Shown: piece after piece, positions 5,334 to 9,497 of the stretch
Numbering within the stretch: position 1 is the first letter of the stretch
Layout: the number at the start of each line of letters is the position of its first letter
DNA from: JBEKJU01 sp050011095
GTDB taxonomy: Bacteria; Desulfobacterota; Syntrophorhabdia; Syntrophorhabdales; WCHB1-27
Length of the DNA stretch: 9,497 nucleotides
Direction: 5' to 3'
Assembly (NCBI GenBank): GCA_050011095.1
Contig: JBEKJU010000161.1
Location: 1-9,497, forward strand
Notes under the pieces: model-generated
The model's database searches: none
Seen by the model: only the letters and a program-made list of their open reading frames with translations
What the model was told of the DNA's origin: nothing
Program-made: the position numbers and the translations under genes

Positions 5334-7049
5334 CTACAGCTTGTAGACCAGTCCCTTGTACCCGTCTACCCTGATGCGGTCACCGTCCTTGATCACCTGC
5401 GTCCCGTTAATACAGTTCGCCACGACCGGGATGTCCCATTCGCGGCCGACGATCGGGCCGTGGGAGAGGCTTCCTCCTCCATTACAGACAACGCCCTTCA
5501 ACATGATGAATACCGGCGTGTACGAAGACTGCGAGGACGGGCATACCATGATATCGCCCCATTGAAGCTTCGTCAGATCGGCCGCGCTAAAGACGATGCG
5601 CGCAGGGCCCTCCGCGACCCCCGGGCTTCCGGGGTTGCCGAAGCATATCGCCCCGGTGGAGGGATCGGGCACCACAAACTCACCGACCGTGATCTTGGCG
5701 ATGATCGGATCCTTTGCGGCTACCATGTAGGCGCCCGCCTCATGGGGCTGCATCGTGATATCCTTCGCCATAATGGGCGGGCGCGTGAGATACTCCTTGT
5801 TGGCGGTCCATTCGGCCCGTCTTTCCCTCGCGATAAACCCTGACTGGTAGTTCTCGGGCATGGCGATCATTGTCTGGAGCTCTTCCGGGATAAAGAAGAA
5901 CATATCCTCGGCCTTGTCGAACGTCCCCACCTTTGCGAGGCGCTCCCCGATCTTGAGCATGCAGAACCGGAAGGCGGAGAAGCACCGGTGCTCGTAGAGG
6001 AAATCGTGGCTTTCGCTGAACGAGCTGGTCCTTTGTGTCAGCCTGAGGAGGCACTTGAACCACTCCATGTCCTTGCACCCATTGGCTTCGGCCTTGGCCA
6101 CGATCTGCGGCTCTATCTCCTGCCGCTCCTTGATCAGCCTTTCCCTTATGGCATCGAGCGGGAACGGCCTGACCTCGCGGTCCTGCATAAGATACTGCTG
6201 CGTGTGGAGCAGGGCGTTTTCCGGATGCTCCCACCACGTGGGATCGACAAACTCCATCATCCTGATCATGCGCCAGCCGTAGGCGAGGTCCTGCATGAAG
6301 TGCTCCAGGTCTTCCTCGACCCATTTCTTGCCCTGGGGCGTCTTTTTCAGCTCCTCGATAACCTTGTCGCTCGGATTGCTCGATATAATGTTGTCTATCT
6401 TGTACTCTATCGCCTTGTTCCGAAGCTCCCACATGGCCTTGTCCTGGCGGAAGAGCATGTTGTCGTAGCCGCGGACCAGCTTGTGCCATTCGGTCGATGT
6501 CTCCTTGATGCCGACATACTCCTTGCAGAGGTCCTCGAAGTACCAGTAGGCGCCATACAGGGAATACATAAAGTGGAAATGGTCCTCCCACATCCGCTTG
6601 TGGGTCTCGATGGCGAAGTTAAAGAGTTTGTACAGCTCGTAGAACGTGGCGCCTTCGTAGTTGAACTGCTTCAACACCTCATAGCGCCCCTTCATCTCGC
6701 TCTTGCTCTTCTCCCACTTATCGTTATAGTTCGGCTCGAAGTCCCCCTTGATGTATTCGTAGAATTTCTTGCGCCTGAACTCCACCTCCTCCTGGGTGGG
6801 CACGGGTGTCGCCGTGCAGACGGCCATACCGTCGATTTCCCTCCAGTCGGACGAGCGCGTCTCGGGGATCCATGACTCGTTGCAGCCGTAGATATGGCCG
6901 TGGACAAGGTTGAAGATCCACGTCCATTCGAAAAGCGGCGTCCAGGCAGGATAGGAGTGGGAAAAGTCGACAAACCACACGGGATACTTCGCGAAATCCC
7001 TTTCAGGCCAGAATTCCCTTACGTGTCGCTTAAACATGAACTGTCCCAT
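5334..7049 (-). CDS. PEP-utilizing mobile-domain protein (phenylphosphate synthase PpsA-like), paralogue 1
   Basis: 571 residues from the ATG at 7049, preceded by AAGGGGGG 7 nt upstream; a TTG at 7094 is in frame but lacks a good site. Like the paralogue at 2391-4088 it has an N-terminal WFVDFSHSYPAWTPLF block (25-40), a long helical middle (FSESH at 344-348), and a C-terminal phosphohistidine swivel domain (about 468-571) with GSPGVAEG at 474-481 and GGGSLSHGPIVGRE at 524-537. His530 is the expected phosphate carrier, but the residues after it are Gly-Pro instead of the usual Ala-Ala, an unusual loop. There is no ATP-grasp domain. The best comparison is PpsA of phenylphosphate synthase, which receives phosphate from a separate subunit and passes it to phenol. 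It could instead be a non-catalytic partner of the other paralogue. The substrate is unknown; the domain call is secure. Confidence 0.82.
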   Translation of the reverse strand: MGQFMFKRHVREFWPERDFAKYPVWFVDFSHSYPAWTPLFEWTWIFNLVHGHIYGCNESWIPETRSSDWREIDGMAVCTATPVPTQEEVEFRRKKFYEYIKGDFEPNYNDKWEKSKSEMKGRYEVLKQFNYEGATFYELYKLFNFAIETHKRMWEDHFHFMYSLYGAYWYFEDLCKEYVGIKETSTEWHKLVRGYDNMLFRQDKAMWELRNKAIEYKIDNIISSNPSDKVIEELKKTPQGKKWVEEDLEHFMQDLAYGWRMIRMMEFVDPTWWEHPENALLHTQQYLMQDREVRPFPLDAIRERLIKERQEIEPQIVAKAEANGCKDMEWFKCLLRLTQRTSSFSESHDFLYEHRCFSAFRFCMLKIGERLAKVGTFDKAEDMFFFIPEELQTMIAMPENYQSGFIARERRAEWTANKEYLTRPPIMAKDITMQPHEAGAYMVAAKDPIIAKITVGEFVVPDPSTGAICFGNPGSPGVAEGPARIVFSAADLTKLQWGDIMVCPSSQSSYTPVFIMLKGVVCNGGGSLSHGPIVGREWDIPVVANCINGTQVIKDGDRIRVDGYKGLVYKL

Positions 7050-7203
7050 AATGTTGCCCCCCTTTTGTTGGATAGCACCACGGACTATCGACAAGGCCGC
7101 AGCTATCGCTTAAATCTCATGTTCCCTTGGGCCGCTTCCGGCAAATTGCGGATCCCGGTCCGCCTGTGAGAATTCGGCGTCCCAAAGCGGGTCGTCACCT
7201 TCA
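7050..7203. other. 154-bp intergenic gap, the longest in the window
   Basis: The gap between the DUF89 gene and the first PEP-utilizing gene contains the latter's ribosome binding site (7057-7064). It also has a small hairpin GCGGA 7148-7152 / TCCGC 7159-7163, and repeated GATAG/CTATC words: GATAG 7071-7075, CTATCG 7085-7090, CTATCG 7103-7108. The first two can pair as a 5-bp stem. I find no convincing -35/-10 or -24/-12 promoter and no intrinsic terminator. An internal promoter with an operator is possible, given the gap length, but unproven. Confidence 0.35.
7057..7064 (-). promoter_or_regulatory. Ribosome binding site of PEP-utilizing paralogue 1
   Basis: The coding strand reads AAGGGGGG with 7 nt before the ATG at 7049-7047. 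This decides the start at MGQFMF rather than an upstream TTG. Confidence 0.6.
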
Positions 7204-8106
7204 TCATTCCACCTTCACCAGGACCCTGCCCTGCTCGACACCCGTCTCCCTGCTGATCGGTCCGCATTTCACTTTCAGCATGAAAATCGCCCTCTTCCCC
7301 GCTGTTTCATTCTTGAGCGCCTCGAAACTGCCTGTACCCTTCGCGATCACCACGTCCGATGCGCCATACGCGTCCGCGAGGCGGGACGTGAGCATGCCCG
7401 GCACGGGAAAACCCCGCGACGTGATGATCTCGTCGACCAGTTCATCCAGGTGGAAGTGGCGGGCGTCACTGATCCTCGCGTCCTCAAAGAAGGTGTCCTC
7501 CTTCACCACCAGCGTGACGCGCGCCCCCCTATCCTTCACGGCCCTTACGACAAGTGAGTCAAATCCCACTTCCCCGGCGTTGTCCGTGACATAGAACACC
7601 CGGCGGGCAGCCAGGATGGTCCCATAGAGATCCCCCATGACGATCCCCGATGTTATGCCCTCCACGATAGCCGTGACCTCGGGAAACGTAAACGCCGCCG
7701 AAGGCGCGCCCAGAGGCGCCACGTTGCTCGCCGCAGCCAGAATGCACGCCCTTTCGATTCTCTCCTGTTCCGTCTTTCCGGATTCTATATACGTTCGTGC
7801 CAGGGGTAGAAGCCTTTCGGCCTGGTTATTGCTCCTCTCCTTGAATGTCTGGTAATGGGCGGACCAGCGGGATTCGAAATCCGTCACGGAATAGGCGGCC
7901 CTGTTCGACAGTAGACCCACGTTCGTGAATTGCGGCTCGCTGTAGACCGCCCGCGTAATCTCTTCCGCGAGCCCCTGTCTCATCGATTCCGCGACGTACG
8001 GCGCCGTCCTCTCATAGACCCATGTGAATCCACAGGCCGTGCATTCGTTGTTCGCCCTCACGTTCCCCTCATTCCGGCCCTGGGGCGGAAAACGCCTTTC
8101 CGCCAA
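7204..8106 (-). CDS. DUF89/ARMT1-like metal-dependent phosphatase (metabolite damage-control type)
   Basis: About 300 residues, typical of bacterial/archaeal DUF89 proteins, which are Mn/Ni/Co-dependent phosphatases acting on phosphorylated or damaged small metabolites. Visible marks: CTAC (C22, C25) near the N-terminus; the metal-binding block FYVTDNAGE at 171-179 (D175, N176); VVKEDTFFEDA at 200-210; KGTGSFE at 256-262, a variant of the family KGxGNFE; and MLKVKCGPIS at 276-285. The start is uncertain. TTG at 8106 has GAAGGGG 10 nt upstream, while GTG at 8061 has GAGGGG at only 3 nt; the shorter form would still hold the CxxC. It starts 30 nt after the oxidoreductase stop, so the two are likely cotranscribed. 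Its place beside two phosphotransfer-type proteins suggests it dephosphorylates a pathway intermediate or off-pathway phosphate ester (inference). Confidence 0.85.
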   Translation of the reverse strand: MAERRFPPQGRNEGNVRANNECTACGFTWVYERTAPYVAESMRQGLAEEITRAVYSEPQFTNVGLLSNRAAYSVTDFESRWSAHYQTFKERSNNQAERLLPLARTYIESGKTEQERIERACILAAASNVAPLGAPSAAFTFPEVTAIVEGITSGIVMGDLYGTILAARRVFYVTDNAGEVGFDSLVVRAVKDRGARVTLVVKEDTFFEDARISDARHFHLDELVDEIITSRGFPVPGMLTSRLADAYGASDVVIAKGTGSFEALKNETAGKRAIFMLKVKCGPISRETGVEQGRVLVKVE

Positions 8107-8136
8107 TCGGGCACGACCCCTTCGGTTAAACCAGCA

Positions 8137-9497
8137 CTAAATCTCCCGTGATTCCCAGGGTCTGTAGCTCAGGCCGAGGTCCTTGGCGATCACCTTGTAG
8201 CAATTGTAACTGCTCCCGCGACCTATGCCATGCGCCGAGTGCGCCGCGGAGGAGCAGAGGTAATAGTTTTTCACCGGCATGCGGTAGTTGGAGACCTCGG
8301 GGAACGGGCGCAGCCTTCCCGAGCACTCATAATGCGCGTCTAGGGCGCCCCATCCACCCTGGGGCATGCAGGGGTTCCTGTTGACGACGTCATCGGGCGT
8401 GGCGATCCATCCGGAGATGAAGTTGTCCATGGTGACGTTGGGCGCGTATCTTCCCCACTCCTCCACCATCTTGAACTCGATCTCCTTTTTCATCCTGAGC
8501 CAATCCTTCTCGGGGAACTGCCGCCACGGGCAGGTGAACGACTCGACCAGAGCGGCGAACCTTCCGGCCGGCGAGCGGGTCTTGTCCCACTGCGTGTCGG
8601 GTGCGACGAGGAGATAGAGCTGATCGGCTATGCCTTTTTCCCATCGCTCCTTCTGATAGCGGCCGCTCAGGAAATACTCGGGGTCCGCCGGACCGAAGTA
8701 AAGGCGCGGCACCATGCCGAGCTCGGGGGTCTGAGGGTAGACGGGCGGTTCCATGAGGGCGATGTTGCCCCAGAGGAGCTGGGTGCGCTCGTATCCCTTG
8801 TCATCCAGGCTCGGGGGTTTTTCCTTCAGTTTTTGCGCCTTTTTCCAAAGCTCGTCGGGTACCCAGTCCTTTCCGAGTTGATCCAGGGTCAGCTCGATGC
8901 TAAGGTCGCTCACCACGATATCGGCCTTGATGGTATCGCCGTTCTTGAGCTTGATGCCGTAGGCCTTGTTATTGTCGACGAGGACCTTTTCCACCTGGTT
9001 GAGAACGAAGAACTCTCCGCCGTAGTCCTCAAACGCCCTGAGGAGCGCGTGGGTGATGCTGTGCGTCCCGCCCGTGACGATGGCGGCGGCGTCCATCGAA
9101 AGGATGAGGCCGAGGGCGTGTATGTGCCAGTAGGGGCCCGGCCTGTCCTGAGGGAAAAGGCCGTTCGATGTCTGGATGGCCCTCATGTAGAAGGTCTGCA
9201 TCTCGGGGCTCTTGAACATCTTCGTGGCGATCTCGCCCACGGTCCCGAGCGCGATGTCGGGGTCCAGCCCGTCCTTCGGGTCGTTGAAAAGCTCCTCCAG
9301 CGGGTCCGGCCCGTCGCCCCATTCCCCGGGACCGCTATAGCGATACCTGGCAAAGGCCTTTCTCCACTTGCCCTTATACCTCCTGATGATGTCCTCGACG
9401 GTATTGCCGTCGTCCTTGTTGATCTTCGAGACCTCGTTGATGGTGTACTGGGCGGCGGCTTCGGAGAATTCCGCCCTTCCGGTAAAGTTGTCGACCA
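8137..9497 (-). CDS. Phytoene-desaturase (CrtI)-like FAD/NAD(P)-dependent oxidoreductase, N-terminus missing
   Basis: The frame is open from the right edge of the window to the TAG at 8139-8137, giving about 452 C-terminal residues; the N-terminal FAD-binding GxGxxG loop lies outside. An internal Met near 9240 should not be taken as the start, because coding-quality sequence continues upstream of it. The family is shown by a GGTHSITHALLRAF stretch followed by GGEFFVLNQVEKVLVDNNKA, an AxGIKLKNGDxIKADIVVSD segment (CrtI-type 'V-x-x-I-L-V-x-x-x-x-A-x-G-V'), and a C-terminal NYYLCSSAAHSAHGIGR region followed by SSYNCYKVIAKD, equivalent to the 'LYLCG...G-x-x-G-x-N-A-A-K' FAD-closing block. Such enzymes desaturate, saturate or isomerise hydrophobic polyenes or cyclic substrates. 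No carotenoid genes are nearby, so a redox or isomerisation step in a catabolic pathway is more likely than pigment synthesis (inference). Confidence 0.85.
   Translation of the reverse strand, partial: VDNFTGRAEFSEAAAQYTINEVSKINKDDGNTVEDIIRRYKGKWRKAFARYRYSGPGEWGDGPDPLEELFNDPKDGLDPDIALGTVGEIATKMFKSPEMQTFYMRAIQTSNGLFPQDRPGPYWHIHALGLILSMDAAAIVTGGTHSITHALLRAFEDYGGEFFVLNQVEKVLVDNNKAYGIKLKNGDTIKADIVVSDLSIELTLDQLGKDWVPDELWKKAQKLKEKPPSLDDKGYERTQLLWGNIALMEPPVYPQTPELGMVPRLYFGPADPEYFLSGRYQKERWEKGIADQLYLLVAPDTQWDKTRSPAGRFAALVESFTCPWRQFPEKDWLRMKKEIEFKMVEEWGRYAPNVTMDNFISGWIATPDDVVNRNPCMPQGGWGALDAHYECSGRLRPFPEVSNYRMPVKNYYLCSSAAHSAHGIGRGSSYNCYKVIAKDLGLSYRPWESREI

Noticed and set aside
5988..6875. Long plus-strand open frame opposite PEP-utilizing paralogue 1
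   Set aside because: Antisense shadow of a well-supported gene, with leucine/valine-rich composition typical of such shadows.
8137..9240. The oxidoreductase as a complete gene starting at an internal Met
   Set aside because: The frame stays open to the window edge with protein-like sequence, and the FAD-binding N-terminus is missing, so the gene is truncated by the window rather than short.
1..9497. CRISPR arrays, tRNA/rRNA genes, insertion sequences, attachment sites
   Set aside because: No spaced repeats, transposase or integrase motifs, or RNA gene signatures were seen. The only strong direct repeat is the 51-bp duplication inside the ligase gene.

Overview
The window is one co-oriented block. 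Every gene I can support lies on the minus strand, so transcription runs from the right edge to the left edge. The DNA is GC-rich. Most gaps are short and most genes have strong AGGAGG-type ribosome binding sites. The gene content (PaaK-type acyl-CoA ligase, SDR, CrtI-like FAD oxidoreductase, PEP-synthase-like phosphotransfer proteins) fits an anaerobic, probably Desulfobacterota/Syntrophorhabdales-like degrader of aromatic or other recalcitrant compounds. That taxonomic reading is inference; there is no rRNA or other marker here.

Layout in transcription order (right to left): (1) 3' part of a phytoene-desaturase-like FAD/NAD(P) oxidoreductase, 8137-9497, whose N-terminus is outside the window; (2) a DUF89/ARMT1-like metal-dependent phosphatase, 7204-8106; (3) a 154-bp gap; (4) a PEP-utilizing 'mobile domain' protein, 5334-7049, resembling the catalytic subunit of phenylphosphate synthase; (5) a 106-bp gap holding a nested inverted repeat; (6) an SDR dehydrogenase, 4472-5227; (7) a small ABM-like alpha/beta-barrel protein, 4142-4462, whose Shine-Dalgarno overlaps the SDR stop; (8) a second, divergent PEP-utilizing paralogue, 2391-4088; (9) a protein made of two tandem NIPSNAP/ABM-like repeats, 1721-2377; (10) a phenylacetate-CoA-ligase-like enzyme, 246-1628, carrying a perfect 51-bp in-frame tandem duplication near its N-terminus; (11) a 56-residue charged small protein, 12-182.

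Working model (inference): the two phosphohistidine-domain proteins phosphorylate an unreactive substrate, as PpsA does with phenol in the phenylphosphate synthase system. The SDR and the FAD enzyme carry out redox steps, the PaaK-like ligase makes a CoA thioester, and the DUF89 phosphatase removes phosphate from an intermediate or a side product. Neither PEP-synthase-like protein has the ATP-grasp (PEP/pyruvate-binding) half needed to load its histidine, and no such gene is in the window. A partner must therefore lie outside it, or the proteins work differently. The paralogous pair, with different active-site loops, is the best candidate for an undescribed system. No tRNA, rRNA, CRISPR array, insertion sequence or convincing intrinsic terminator was found.
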